The notes: generated by a model not told the origin, from the letters alone. A stretch of 35,112 bases of DNA from an uncultured Alphaproteobacteria bacterium (GCA_900551585.1 URWU01000002.1:1-35112), one strand, 5' to 3'. Numbered from the stretch's first letter, positions 21,663 through 29,845 are shown. Made by a program: numbers and translations.

Positions 21663-22818
21663 GCCCAGCAATCCCGTCCCAACAAATTTTAAGTTATCCG
21701 CTTTTTTATCATCTGTCATTGCAACGCCGCTTGTAGCCACGGCAATCCCGGCCTTATTCTTTTCTTCCGTTGCACTGGCAAAAGATGTTGATACAGCTTA
21801 TTATACTTTTGGGCAATACCGCTATTTCGGCCCCAAATTGGATGTTGATCATGTGCCGGACGGCATTGAAAACAACCAAACCTCAGGCAAACGTTTTTAC
21901 AGCAGTCTGACCAAACACCAGTATAATTTTTTCAAAAATGCCGGACGCACTTATAAAGAAGCGCTGGGGTTCGGCGGTTGGGATAAGCCTTATCGCGTCA
22001 TGGGCGGTTTCGAATATGATTTTCGCCAAAGCAAAACATCGGGCAGTTCTTACGGTTATAATGACAAATCCGGCACTTTTTTCTTGCTCGGCGACAAAGC
22101 TTTAAGCGGCAAACATTGGCGTCTGGGCGGCGGTGTCGTTTTCAATCGCTATCACACCGGTTTTGATAATGCCCAAAAGGTCAAGCAAGAAAATTATATG
22201 GGTATTTTGCACGCTGTTTATAATAATCCGGACAAGGAAATCCGCCTGCGCTCACGTTTGATGTTTGGTTACGGAACGGCTGATATTGACCGTTTGGCTG
22301 ACATTTCCGATACTGCGGAATTATTCACGGCCGATTATCATTCTTGGTATTACGGCATTGAAAACACTCTGGCGCAGACTTTCAGCTTTGGCAGCTTTTA
22401 TCTGCAGCCTTGTCTGGAATTTAATGCCCGCGGTATTGATAGGGATGAAATCAGCGAGGCGGGAAAAGCCCCGAACCGATTATCCACAAAATCGCGCAGC
22501 AGCTTTCTGGCTGACGGTTTGGTCGGATTATATGCCGGATATAAAGGCGAAGATTGGTTCGGAAACAAGTATAATATCAAGGCCGGTCCTGATTTTACTT
22601 ATATTTTTTCTGATCCGAACGATGCTTTTTACCTTCAGGAAGAAAGCGGCAGCGATATTTATATGAAAAAACGCTTCGATCACCGTGATTATGTAACCTG
22701 GAAAGCCTATCTCAATTACTATTTTGATAACGGCTTGGGCATTTACAGCGACTTCCGATATTATAAAAAAGACAAAGATTCAATAGCTTTCGCCCTCGGT
22801 CTCAATTATCGATTTTAA
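21649..22818 (+). CDS. Outer-membrane beta-barrel protein, autotransporter-barrel-like
   Basis: 389 residues from the ATG at 21649, chosen because GGAG lies eight bases upstream and inside the preceding gene's end. Residues about 1-44 are a long signal peptide (positively charged, hydrophobic, ending VALA before KDVD). The mature part has alternating strands with aromatic girdles (WRLGGGVVFNRYHTG, SFYLQPCLEFNARG, GLGIYSDFRYYKKDKDS) and ends in NYRF, the C-terminal Phe signature of BAM-inserted barrels. This resembles an autotransporter translocator without a passenger domain. It may be a porin or a surface protein; the substrate is not known. It is followed by a bidirectional terminator. Confidence 0.75.
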   Translation: MSDYKPSNPVPTNFKLSAFLSSVIATPLVATAIPALFFSSVALAKDVDTAYYTFGQYRYFGPKLDVDHVPDGIENNQTSGKRFYSSLTKHQYNFFKNAGRTYKEALGFGGWDKPYRVMGGFEYDFRQSKTSGSSYGYNDKSGTFFLLGDKALSGKHWRLGGGVVFNRYHTGFDNAQKVKQENYMGILHAVYNNPDKEIRLRSRLMFGYGTADIDRLADISDTAELFTADYHSWYYGIENTLAQTFSFGSFYLQPCLEFNARGIDRDEISEAGKAPNRLSTKSRSSFLADGLVGLYAGYKGEDWFGNKYNIKAGPDFTYIFSDPNDAFYLQEESGSDIYMKKRFDHRDYVTWKAYLNYYFDNGLGIYSDFRYYKKDKDSIAFALGLNYRF

Positions 22819-22821
22819 AAT

Positions 22822-22851
22822 AAAAACGCTCCGGTGAGGGAGCGTTTTTTT
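22822..22851. terminator. Bidirectional terminator
   Basis: AAAAACGCTCC pairs with GGAGCGTTTTTTT, loop about six bases. It serves the barrel gene (plus) and bamE (minus, ending at 22869). Confidence 0.92.
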
Positions 22852-22868
22852 GTAAGAATTTATCTGAA

Positions 22869-23327
22869 TTACATATCAGACTTTACGCCGGGGAAGGGTG
22901 AATAATTGCCGATACCGCCGAAGAATTTTTCAAAAAAGCCGGGCTGATGGCCGAGCGTTTCGGTTTTGTCATCGCTGACGGCTACTTCAATACCGTTCTT
23001 TTTACTCAGGCGTTTGATTTTTTCAACTTTGCCGCCATTGTCAAATTCAATGGTCAAAACATCGCGGCTGACTTCTTCCGGCGCCATGAAGGCCACTCTT
23101 TTAATATCCGCGGACATATAAATCCAGGTATCCTGGTCTAATGAAACAACCGAAGAGGGAGCGCCGAGGTTGTTAATCACCTCGTTTTTGCTGTTGCCGA
23201 CTTTAACTTTGGCAATTCTTTCGTTGGAAGGCATGTTGCCGTTGTGGGTTAAAAACAAATCATTGGAGCAGGCCGAGAGCAAAATCACGGTTATCAGGCT
23301 CAAAAAACGCATTTTGTTTATTGACAT
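22869..23327 (-). CDS. bamE: BamE/OmlA/SmpA outer-membrane lipoprotein
   Basis: 152 residues. A signal peptide with lipobox LSAC gives the lipidated Cys20. Residues about 35-105 form the SmpA/OmlA domain (KVKVGNSKNEVINNLGAPS... TWIYMS ... VLTIEFDNGGKVEKI). This is the small BamE subunit of the BAM complex, which assembles outer-membrane barrels. The C-terminal region (about 106-152) is a low-complexity acidic/aromatic tail ending near FGGIGNYSPFPG, longer than in E. coli. AAGGAC lies seven bases before the ATG. Placing BamE beside a barrel gene is consistent with its role, but the two are convergent and separately transcribed. Confidence 0.85.
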   Translation of the reverse strand: MSINKMRFLSLITVILLSACSNDLFLTHNGNMPSNERIAKVKVGNSKNEVINNLGAPSSVVSLDQDTWIYMSADIKRVAFMAPEEVSRDVLTIEFDNGGKVEKIKRLSKKNGIEVAVSDDKTETLGHQPGFFEKFFGGIGNYSPFPGVKSDM

Positions 23328-23389
23328 ATCTAAGTCCTTGCAGTTATATCATTAAAGTTTTGTAAATTTATATCATAGGGAAAAAATTA

Positions 23390-23908
23390 ATGCAAAATCT
23401 TTTTTCTTATCCCATCGTTGTTGATGAATTGACTGCCTCTGAAAAGAAATATCATCTGGAAGCAAATAATCAAGACCTGGACTACTTAAAAGAGGTTCTT
23501 AAAGTAGAGAATGTTAAATCATTTTCTGCTGATATGCGGCTGAAATATAACAAGAAAGAGCATCGTCTTAATGTTTGGGGCAGCGTCAACGCCGAACTCG
23601 AGCTGCAAAGCGTTATCAGCCTTGAAAATTTTTACAAAACTTATAATCCGGAATTTGCTGTTGTTTATGATACCAAAGCTACGTTGAAAGACATTAAAGA
23701 GCTGGAAATCGCTTTTGATGAAGATGAGCCCGATATCATTCCGGACGGCAAGCTGGACTTGGGACAGGTGGCAATCGAACAGGTTGCGCTCGTGATGGAA
23801 GACAATCCGCGCAAAGAAGGCGAAGTTTTTCGCTTTGAATGTGAGTTTGATGAAGCGGACACAGAAGCGCTTAACCCTTTCAATGTGCTTAAAAAACTCA
23901 AGAAATAA
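23390..23908 (+). CDS. DUF177/YceD-family protein
   Basis: 172 residues. The centre and end match the YceD/DUF177 family (EPDIIPDGKLDLGQVAIEQVALVMEDNPRK, read as a pattern: DG.IDLG....E...L.....PRK), a protein encoded just before rpmF in many bacteria and linked to 23S rRNA/ribosome maturation. The Cys usually seen in the central strand (in the C.V.L..P segment) is absent here (ELQSVISLENF). AGGG lies about ten bases upstream. The start MQNLFSYPIVVDEL is typical. It is probably in one transcript with rpmF, although a promoter lies in the 182-base gap. Confidence 0.8.
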   Translation: MQNLFSYPIVVDELTASEKKYHLEANNQDLDYLKEVLKVENVKSFSADMRLKYNKKEHRLNVWGSVNAELELQSVISLENFYKTYNPEFAVVYDTKATLKDIKELEIAFDEDEPDIIPDGKLDLGQVAIEQVALVMEDNPRKEGEVFRFECEFDEADTEALNPFNVLKKLKK

Positions 23909-23959
23909 GTCTGATGTCCGCTAATTACGCCTAAAAGCGCAAATTATCACAAAAAAGAC

Positions 23960-23986
23960 TTGCCAAAAGCAAAAATTTTATATAAA
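23960..23986 (+). promoter_or_regulatory. Probable promoter of rpmF-plsX-fabH
   Basis: TTGCCA (23960-23965), a short 15-base spacer and TATAAA (23981-23986). The block AAAGACTTGCCA also occurs at the ihfA promoter (26389-26400). Confidence 0.5.
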
Positions 23987-24090
23987 ACGTCATTCAGTTC
24001 ATAAACCTGTTTTTATTTAGTTGATTTAAAAAACTAATTGGTTTATTAATGGCTGTGAAAAAAGTGTAATAATATAAAGAGTATAAGAAA

Positions 24091-24282
24091 ATGGCTACAC
24101 CAAAACATAAAACATCAAAATCTCGCCGCAACATGCGTCGTTCTCATGATGCCTTAGAAGCAAATTCTTATCATGAGTGCCCCAACTGTGGCGAATTGAA
24201 AAGACCTCATAACGTTTGCCCTTCTTGCGGACAGTATGACAGTCGTGAAGTTGTTGCTAAGAAAGCAGCTACTCAAGAATAA
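24091..24282 (+). CDS. rpmF: 50S ribosomal protein L32
   Basis: 63 residues. MATPKHKTSKSRRNMRRSHDAL is the typical basic start (given in part: TSKSRRNMRRSH). A zinc ribbon is formed by CPNC and CPSC (Cys at about 31/34 and 44/47). The end is a short Lys/Ala tail. It is a structural protein of the large subunit near the peptidyl-transferase region. The order YceD-rpmF-plsX-fabH is conserved across alphaproteobacteria. The ATG has a weak A-rich leader. All expected residues are present. Confidence 0.97.
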   Translation: MATPKHKTSKSRRNMRRSHDALEANSYHECPNCGELKRPHNVCPSCGQYDSREVVAKKAATQE

Positions 24283-24331
24283 TTTTGATATAATATAAAC
24301 ACATATTGATTTATGTGTGTTTAATTTCTAT

Positions 24332-25393
24332 ATGGAGCAGGTTTTGTCTAGTAATCTGGTCATATCAATAGACGCTATGGGGGGAGATAATTCCCCCAGA
24401 GTCGTGATTGAGGGGCTTGCTATCGCCGCAAAGAAGAATCCTGATATCAGATTCTTGGTATTTGGCGATGAAAGCAAAGTCACCCCTATCTTAAATCAAT
24501 TCCCTTCATTAAAAAAAGTCTGCGAGCTTCGCCATTCAACAGAAATGGTTCATAATGAAGACAAGCCCTCACAGGTTATCCGCAACAAAAATACCAGTAT
24601 GTACATGGCCATTGACGCCGTCCGCAAGGGCGAAGCCAAAGCTGTTGTTTCTGCCGGCAACACAGGTGCCCTGATGGCTATTTCCAAAATTGTTTTGAGA
24701 ACAATCACCAAAATCCACCGCCCGGCAATCGTCAGTATCATGCCCCACCGCCATGGCAAATATGTCATGCTTGATTTGGGTGCCAATACCGAATGCGACG
24801 CCATCAATCTGGCTGAGTTCGCGCTGATGGGCGATATTCTGGCCCGCCATGCTTTAGGTATTGAAAAACCCAAAGTTGCACTGCTGAATATCGGTGCCGA
24901 AGAAATGAAGGGCAAAGAAGAAATCCGTCAGGCTGCCAAAATCATCAAGCATTCGCACATGGATATTGACTTCATCGGCTATATCGAGCCGCATGAGATT
25001 CCCAACGGCGTGGCCGATGTTATCGTTGCCGATGGTTTTACCGGCAACATTGCCCTGAAGTCTATTGAGGGAACCGCCCGTTTGGTGGTCAGATTATTAA
25101 AAGACGCTATCAAACATTCTTTCATTGCCAAATTCGGCTTGCCTTTCATGTTTGGCGTTATGCTCAAAGTTAAAAAAACAATGGATCCGCGCTTGTACAA
25201 CGGTGCAATGCTGGTCGGTTTAAACGGTTTATCCGTCAAAAGCCACGGCGGAACCGACGCGCTCGGTTTTTCGGTTGCCGTCGGCAATGCTGCCAGTCTG
25301 GTTCGCAAAGATTTTGTCGCAACGATCCGCTCAGAAGTTGAAAACGTAGATTTAGACGAATTATCACAGGAAGTATTTTATGAAGTGTATTAG
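24332..25393 (+). CDS. plsX: Phosphate acyltransferase PlsX
   Basis: 353 residues from the ATG at 24332; a TTG at 24344 is an alternative because GGAG (24334-24337) lies six bases before it. Family features: ISIDAMGGDNSPR at the start, NKNTSM (about residue 90), SAGNTGALMA, GANTECD, VADGFTGNIALKS and the C-terminal SHGGTDALGFSVAV. PlsX makes acyl-phosphate from acyl-ACP, the first committed step of phosphatidic-acid synthesis together with PlsY. Its stop lies 14 bases inside fabH, so the two are translationally coupled. Confidence 0.96.
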   Translation: MEQVLSSNLVISIDAMGGDNSPRVVIEGLAIAAKKNPDIRFLVFGDESKVTPILNQFPSLKKVCELRHSTEMVHNEDKPSQVIRNKNTSMYMAIDAVRKGEAKAVVSAGNTGALMAISKIVLRTITKIHRPAIVSIMPHRHGKYVMLDLGANTECDAINLAEFALMGDILARHALGIEKPKVALLNIGAEEMKGKEEIRQAAKIIKHSHMDIDFIGYIEPHEIPNGVADVIVADGFTGNIALKSIEGTARLVVRLLKDAIKHSFIAKFGLPFMFGVMLKVKKTMDPRLYNGAMLVGLNGLSVKSHGGTDALGFSVAVGNAASLVRKDFVATIRSEVENVDLDELSQEVFYEVY

Positions 25394-26360
25394 ATCCGAA
25401 ATTATTGGACACGGGCATTTTTTGCCTGAGAAAGTTTTAACGAATGATGATATGGCCAAATTGGTTGATACCAATGATGAGTGGATTAGCACCCGTACCG
25501 GTATCAAAAGCCGTCATATTGCCGCCAAAGACGAATATACCTCGGATTTGGCCTGCAAAGCTGCGCAAATGGCTTTGAAAACGGCCGGCATTTCTGCTGA
25601 AGAAATTGATGTCGTCGTCTTGGCAACAGTAACACCGGATAAAACAACTCCGGCAACTTCTGCAAAAATTTCTGCTCTTTTGGGCGTTAAACCCGGTACG
25701 CCGACTTTTGATATTTCTGCCGCTTGCTCGGGCTTTGTCTATGCCTTGACCATGGCTGATAATATGATTCGTCTTGGACAAGTCAAAACCGCTTTGGTCG
25801 TTAGTGCCGAAACCCTGTCAAAAATCACGGACTGGACCGACCGCAACACTTGCGTTCTGTTTGGCGACGGTGCCGGCGCTGTTATTCTGCGCGCTAAAGA
25901 GGGGGACGGAACTTCTGCCGATACCGGTATTTTGGCAACCAAGCTTTATGCCGACGGCACACAGTATGACAATCTTTGCACTTCGGGCGGTGTTTCCACC
26001 ACTCAAAACGCCGGTTTTATTTGGATGAACGGTAAAGAAGTTTTCAAATATGCTATCGGTGGTTTAACTCAGGCTGCTGAAGAAGTTATGTCTATGGGCG
26101 GCGTCAAGGCTGAAGATTTAGATTGGCTGATTCCCCATCAGGCAAATATCCGTATCATTACGGGTGTCGGCCAGAAACTCGGTCTTCCTGAAGAAAAAGT
26201 TGTTGTGACAATTGATCATCAGGCCAATACTTCTGCCGCAACCATTCCTTTGGCTCTTTCCGAATATATTGAAGCCGGTAAAATTAAAAAGGGTGACCTG
26301 GTTGTTATGAACGCCATGGGTGCCGGTTTTACCTGGGGCGGAGCTCTGGTCAGAATTTAA
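25380..26360 (+). CDS. fabH: 3-oxoacyl-ACP synthase III FabH
   Basis: 326 residues, usual KAS III length. The active-site Cys lies in DISAACSGFVYAL (about residue 116). His and Asn of the triad are in HQANIRI and HQANTSAAT (about 247 and 277). The acetyl-CoA-binding RTGI motif (about 39-42) and the C-terminal GAGFTWGGALVRI are present. It condenses acetyl-CoA with malonyl-ACP to start fatty-acid synthesis. AGGAAG lies at six bases before the ATG, inside plsX. It ends before an ihfA promoter. Confidence 0.97.
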   Translation: MKCIRSEIIGHGHFLPEKVLTNDDMAKLVDTNDEWISTRTGIKSRHIAAKDEYTSDLACKAAQMALKTAGISAEEIDVVVLATVTPDKTTPATSAKISALLGVKPGTPTFDISAACSGFVYALTMADNMIRLGQVKTALVVSAETLSKITDWTDRNTCVLFGDGAGAVILRAKEGDGTSADTGILATKLYADGTQYDNLCTSGGVSTTQNAGFIWMNGKEVFKYAIGGLTQAAEEVMSMGGVKAEDLDWLIPHQANIRIITGVGQKLGLPEEKVVVTIDHQANTSAATIPLALSEYIEAGKIKKGDLVVMNAMGAGFTWGGALVRI

Positions 26361-26394
26361 TAACAAAAAATCTGGATAAAACCATAACAAAGAC

Positions 26395-26421
26395 TTGCCA
26401 GAGAATGCAATTTGTTATAAT
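26395..26421 (+). promoter_or_regulatory. Promoter of ihfA
   Basis: TTGCCA (26395-26400), a 15-base spacer and a perfect TATAAT (26416-26421). The same AAAGACTTGCCA block and 15-base spacer occur upstream of rpmF. Confidence 0.65.
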
Positions 26422-26464
26422 TGTTTGCTAAGTAAAAAATAGAAAAATTGAGGATAATTAGAAT

Positions 26465-26749
26465 ATGAAAACAATTACTCGTGCAGATGTCGCAGAAACT
26501 ATTTATGAAGAAATCGGTCTTTCCCGTAAAGATTCCACAGATATTCTGGATATGATTCTTGATGAAGTTGTTCAGGAACTGACCAGAGGCAATGATGTCA
26601 AATTGTCATCTTTCGGAACTTTTTCTTTGCGTGATAAAAAAGCCCGTGCCGGCCGCAATCCTAAAACCGGTGTTGAAGCAATCATTTCTTCCCGCCGCGT
26701 AATTTCTTTCAAACCTTCTCAGACAATGAGAAAAATCATCAACGCCTAA
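26465..26749 (+). CDS. ihfA: Integration host factor alpha subunit
   Basis: 94 residues of the HU/IHF fold. ITRADVAETIYEEIGLSRKDS at the start (given in part: TRADVAETIYEE), the DNA-intercalating arm GRNPKTG with its Pro, and the RRVISFKPS end are all present. With its partner IhfB it bends DNA in replication, transcription and recombination. GAGG lies about ten bases before the ATG. Position after fabH and before a merR-like gene is standard for alphaproteobacteria. HU cannot be excluded by sequence alone, but the gene order favours IHF-alpha. Confidence 0.9.
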   Translation: MKTITRADVAETIYEEIGLSRKDSTDILDMILDEVVQELTRGNDVKLSSFGTFSLRDKKARAGRNPKTGVEAIISSRRVISFKPSQTMRKIINA

Positions 26750-26763
26750 TGAGGGCATAATCC

Positions 26764-27177
26764 ATGGTTGTCAACAAAAGCAAAGCTGCATTCAGAACCA
26801 TTGCCGAAGTCGCTGAAGAACTCGGTGTGGCAACGCATGTGCTGCGTTTTTGGGAAACAAAATTTCCGCAGATTAAACCGATGAAACGCAGCGGCGGTCG
26901 CCGTTACTATCGTCCTGATGATGTTGAGATTGTCAAAACCATCAAAGACTTTTTGTATGAAAAACGCTATACGATAGAAGGCGTGCAGAAAGTTTTTAAA
27001 GAAAAAGGCTTAAAAAATCTGCTCGGTGAAGAAATCCAAAAAGACTTTTTTACCGAAGTTGTACCGGATGTCAAACTTGATTTACAAAGCCGGGAGATGA
27101 TAACCAATCTGATAGCCGAGCTCAAAGACATGCGCAATGAATTGCAGCTCGCCGTTGATAAAGTTGAAAATAATTAA
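26764..27177 (+). CDS. MerR-family regulator
   Basis: 137 residues. The winged HTH (about 9-78) reads FRTIAEVAEELGVATHVLRFWE, then RSGGRRYYRPDDVEIVKTIKDFLYEKRYTI (patterns in part: A.ELGV..HVLRFWE; RRYYRPDDV). A coiled-coil dimer helix follows to the end (about 85-135). There is no Cys cluster for metal sensing. Genes of this type sit after ihfA in most alphaproteobacteria; their target is not established. It is 14 bases from ihfA and shares its promoter. GAGGGC near 26751 acts as the binding site. Confidence 0.88.
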   Translation: MVVNKSKAAFRTIAEVAEELGVATHVLRFWETKFPQIKPMKRSGGRRYYRPDDVEIVKTIKDFLYEKRYTIEGVQKVFKEKGLKNLLGEEIQKDFFTEVVPDVKLDLQSREMITNLIAELKDMRNELQLAVDKVENN

Positions 27178-27181
27178 AAAG

Positions 27182-27206
27182 AAAGCCCCGCCATCGGGGC
27201 TTTTTC
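27182..27206. terminator. Bidirectional terminator
   Basis: AAAGCCCCG pairs with CGGGGCTTT, loop CCAT. It ends the ihfA-merR unit and the minus-strand glycosylase gene, whose stop codon lies at its edge (27205). Confidence 0.9.
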
Positions 27207-27687
27207 AATCAGATAAAGCTTTTTTCCATTTTTCCAGTTTTTCATCAAAGGAAATCGTTGCATTAGCCGGACTGGTTGACGGCATAGTCGCATAAGAAAT
27301 GTTTTCCAAAATCTGCTTATGAAAACGCTTAAAAAATTCAAAGGCCTTATTGCCGTTGAAGATTAATTTGGCAACCGGATAATCTTTGAGAAGTTTTTCA
27401 AAATCATTCGGGCAGGCGTTCTTAATGTCACTGTCAAGGCTCCCTTCGCGGCTGCAACTTTGCAGACTGTCCCACAAACCGATATTATGGCTGAGCAGGC
27501 AGCTTTTCTTGGCCGTATAGTCTTTGAAACTCTCTCCGTTGTGGTAAAGAGCGGCAATAACCTTCCAAAAAGCATTGCGCGGGTGGGCATAATATTCCTG
27601 CGCTTCCAAAGAAGCAACCCCGGGCATTGTTCCGACAACAATGATTTTGGTTGTTTGGTTGATGAGCGGCGCAAAACTCTGTGGCAT
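27205..27687 (-). CDS. DNA-deoxyinosine glycosylase (UDG superfamily)
   Basis: 160 residues from the ATG at 27687, set by AGGAGG four bases upstream; longer versions run into the previous gene. Features: the start FAPLI, GTMPGVASLEAQEYYAHPRNAFW (given as GTMPG..SL and YYAHPRNAFW) with the uracil/hypoxanthine pocket residues, the middle NIGLWDSLQSCSREGSLDSDI (in part: GLWD), and the catalytic-loop MPSTSPANA (about residue 136). This matches the hypoxanthine-DNA glycosylase group. It removes deaminated bases (hypoxanthine, perhaps uracil or xanthine) in base-excision repair. It is coupled to the upstream flavodoxin-ferredoxin gene, whose stop overlaps its binding site. Confidence 0.88.
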   Translation of the reverse strand: MPQSFAPLINQTTKIIVVGTMPGVASLEAQEYYAHPRNAFWKVIAALYHNGESFKDYTAKKSCLLSHNIGLWDSLQSCSREGSLDSDIKNACPNDFEKLLKDYPVAKLIFNGNKAFEFFKRFHKQILENISYATMPSTSPANATISFDEKLEKWKKALSD

Positions 27688-27695
27688 AAAACCTC

Positions 27696-28445
27696 CTAAG
27701 GCAGGTATTTTTTGCAAAAAACATAACGTTCTTTGCCTTTGGTGAAGCGTCCGTATTGGATTGCCGCAACCGGACATTTGTTCAGACAGGCGACACACAT
27801 TTGACATTTATTTCCCCAAACCGGGTAGGGGGCGAGTTTGATATTGTCAACCGGACAAACCTCGGCGCATTTGCCGCATTTAATGCAAATATCTTCTTCG
27901 ACCCAAAAACCTTTAGCTGTCATATATTTGCGAAACAAAGGCGCAATCAGGCTAAGCAGCTTTAGCCCTCTGGTTAGCTTAAAACCATTGTAACGGGCTG
28001 TAATATCGCCGGTAATAGCTGCAATTTTTTTCTGAGCGGCAGTTAGAAGTTTTTTTCGTTTTTGCGGGCTGTCTGTCTTGGCAAAGGGAGCCATCAGATA
28101 ATTATTGGGCATATTAATTGAAAAACCGGCATTGCAGGCCCAGCCTCTGGCCGCAAGAGCTGATTTCATTGAGCCGTCAATATTTCCGGTCTGGGTATGG
28201 CAGGTTGCAACAAAGAAAATATAATTATGCTGATAGTTTTCCAGCAGCAGATTTTTGATAAATTCATAGATATAAGCCGGCGCCGCCCAGGCATAAATCG
28301 GAAAAACAAAACCGATGATTTCATCTTTTTCTAAGGAATAACAAGATGAAGCCTCGGTTACCATAATGGCTCTGTCTTGCAGATTGGCAGCCAGTTCTTC
28401 AGCAACCCATTGCGAATTTCCCGTACCCGAAAAATAAAAAATCAT
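27696..28445 (-). CDS. EFR1-family ferrodoxin (flavodoxin domain plus 2[4Fe-4S])
   Basis: 249 residues from the ATG at 28445, chosen because AGGGG sits at six bases; the ATG at 28451 would leave no spacing. Residues about 1-150 are a flavodoxin-like domain with the FMN phosphate loop FSGTGNS (about 4-10). Residues about 185-235 contain two ferredoxin clusters, CIKCGKCAEVCP and CQMCVACLNKCP (each CxxCxxCxxxCP). It would carry electrons between flavin and iron-sulfur partners, probably in the cytoplasm. The partner enzyme is not in the window. The gene overlaps, through the binding site, the glycosylase. The family occurs mainly in anaerobes, which fits a gut habitat. Confidence 0.88.
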   Translation of the reverse strand: MIFYFSGTGNSQWVAEELAANLQDRAIMVTEASSCYSLEKDEIIGFVFPIYAWAAPAYIYEFIKNLLLENYQHNYIFFVATCHTQTGNIDGSMKSALAARGWACNAGFSINMPNNYLMAPFAKTDSPQKRKKLLTAAQKKIAAITGDITARYNGFKLTRGLKLLSLIAPLFRKYMTAKGFWVEEDICIKCGKCAEVCPVDNIKLAPYPVWGNKCQMCVACLNKCPVAAIQYGRFTKGKERYVFCKKYLP

Positions 28446-28566
28446 GTTCATCCCCTAAGTTATATTCAGTGTGATTAAATCTTATTTGGCGGCAGGGTGC
28501 AAGACAAAATAAAATGCCGTGCATAACTGAGTGCAGTATTTTATGTAGGTACCATAATAATTTATA

Positions 28567-28595
28567 TTGACGTTGGACAAAAAATGCGGTATATT
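28567..28595 (+). promoter_or_regulatory. Strong promoter of the 398-residue gene
   Basis: TTGACG (28567-28572), a 17-base spacer and TATATT (28590-28595), 35 bases before the ATG at 28630. A second TTGACA starts at 28598. It excludes a start at 28567, which lies in the -35 box. Confidence 0.7.
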
Positions 28596-28629
28596 TTTTG
28601 ACAAAATAATACATTTAATTCATACAATT

Positions 28630-29826
28630 ATGGACAACAGAGGAACAACGAACGCCAAGGGCGTTTTTTTCTCGCTGAAAAGCGAAAGCGGAAACAAATT
28701 TTATAAAAGAGTTTTTGTTTCTGAAAAAGGGTCAAAAATTACCGAGCGCGGTATCACCTGGCTGGGGGCTGTTCAAACACATCGAAATATGTATGGCAGT
28801 CTGCGTAAAATAAGTCTGAGTGTAAACTTCGGTTTTACTTGGATAATTGCGCTGTTTGGCATCCTAGGGTTAATTCTTTGGGCTATTGCAAAAGCAATCT
28901 GTTTTGCCTTTTGCTGGCTGATAAGAAAAATCGGACACTTTTTCAATTTGTTGTGGAAAGCAATCTTGGCCATCATCGCCTGGTTCTTCCGTCCCAAGTT
29001 GAAAACCCCCAAAGAAAAGAAACCGCAAAAGCCGATGAATCTCCGCTGGTTAGGGTGGTTATTGCTTGCTTTGGCACTTTTGGCATTGCTGCTTTTCTTG
29101 CTAAAGGACTGCGGCGGCAAAAAAGAAACTGTTATCGAACCGGAATATTACACTCAGTCTGACGCGGATTATAATTCCCAACTTTATGACGAGTGTATAT
29201 ATGACGCTTGCAAGATAAAAGGTTATCTTGACGGTTTCCAAACCAAAGCCAAACCGCTGGGCAACGGGCGCTATGTATTGCTCCTGGGAATTTCTGAACA
29301 AAACGGACAATGGATAACAAAAGACGCTGCGGTGTCAAAATCGAATATCTATCAAAAGACAAAAGAATATTTCTTATCCAAGAAAAATGTGTTCTTGTCT
29401 TCGGTCCACAAACGTTTGGAGCCTCAGCAGATGAAAGCGCTGATGTTGGTTCACCTGCGAATGGGGTCAACGGGATTTGCCGGTAAATTAATCGACGGAA
29501 CGCCTAGTCAGATTCGCTCAGAATCAGATTTGGTCAAAGCGATTAATAATCAGGAAATTATCACTCGTTTATTCCGCTTACCGGGAACAGAAGCCAAAAC
29601 CGAGGCCAACAAAGAAAGTTTACAGTATTTCTGGGTATTATATCAGATTTATTGCGGAAACTTGTCAGTTGATGAAGTTTATTCTTTCCCGATGCAGTCT
29701 TATCTCAGCATTCCGTTGAACGACATGTATGAGGAGGACTATCCTGTCTGGAAAGGGAATTTCAAACAGCGTTTGAATAACGGCCTCGAAAAAAGCTTTA
29801 AGGCCTCAGGAGTGATGCCCGAATAA
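28630..29826 (+). CDS. Membrane-anchored protein with possible divergent lysozyme-like (GH24-like) domain
   Basis: 398 residues. Residues about 1-55 are soluble. About 55-165 hold two or three hydrophobic segments (WIIALFGILGLILWAIA, IAIIAWFF-like and WLLLALALLALLLFLL) around a Lys/Pro-rich stretch. The outer domain (about 175-398) includes GQWITKDAAV, LEPQQMKALMLVHLRMGSTGF and LFRLPG, which recall the second half of phage-type GH24 lysozymes (..G..IT..A.., ..Q..AL.....N.G...). The canonical E-D-T catalytic order was not found, so an inactive or binding role is possible. Transcription is from a strong promoter; the leader (ACATTTAATTCATACAATT) has no Shine-Dalgarno site. It ends at a 15-pair terminator. 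Family assignment is uncertain. Confidence 0.55.
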   Translation: MDNRGTTNAKGVFFSLKSESGNKFYKRVFVSEKGSKITERGITWLGAVQTHRNMYGSLRKISLSVNFGFTWIIALFGILGLILWAIAKAICFAFCWLIRKIGHFFNLLWKAILAIIAWFFRPKLKTPKEKKPQKPMNLRWLGWLLLALALLALLLFLLKDCGGKKETVIEPEYYTQSDADYNSQLYDECIYDACKIKGYLDGFQTKAKPLGNGRYVLLLGISEQNGQWITKDAAVSKSNIYQKTKEYFLSKKNVFLSSVHKRLEPQQMKALMLVHLRMGSTGFAGKLIDGTPSQIRSESDLVKAINNQEIITRLFRLPGTEAKTEANKESLQYFWVLYQIYCGNLSVDEVYSFPMQSYLSIPLNDMYEEDYPVWKGNFKQRLNNGLEKSFKASGVMPE

Positions 29827-29845
29827 GTTTTTTAACCTCTAAACT

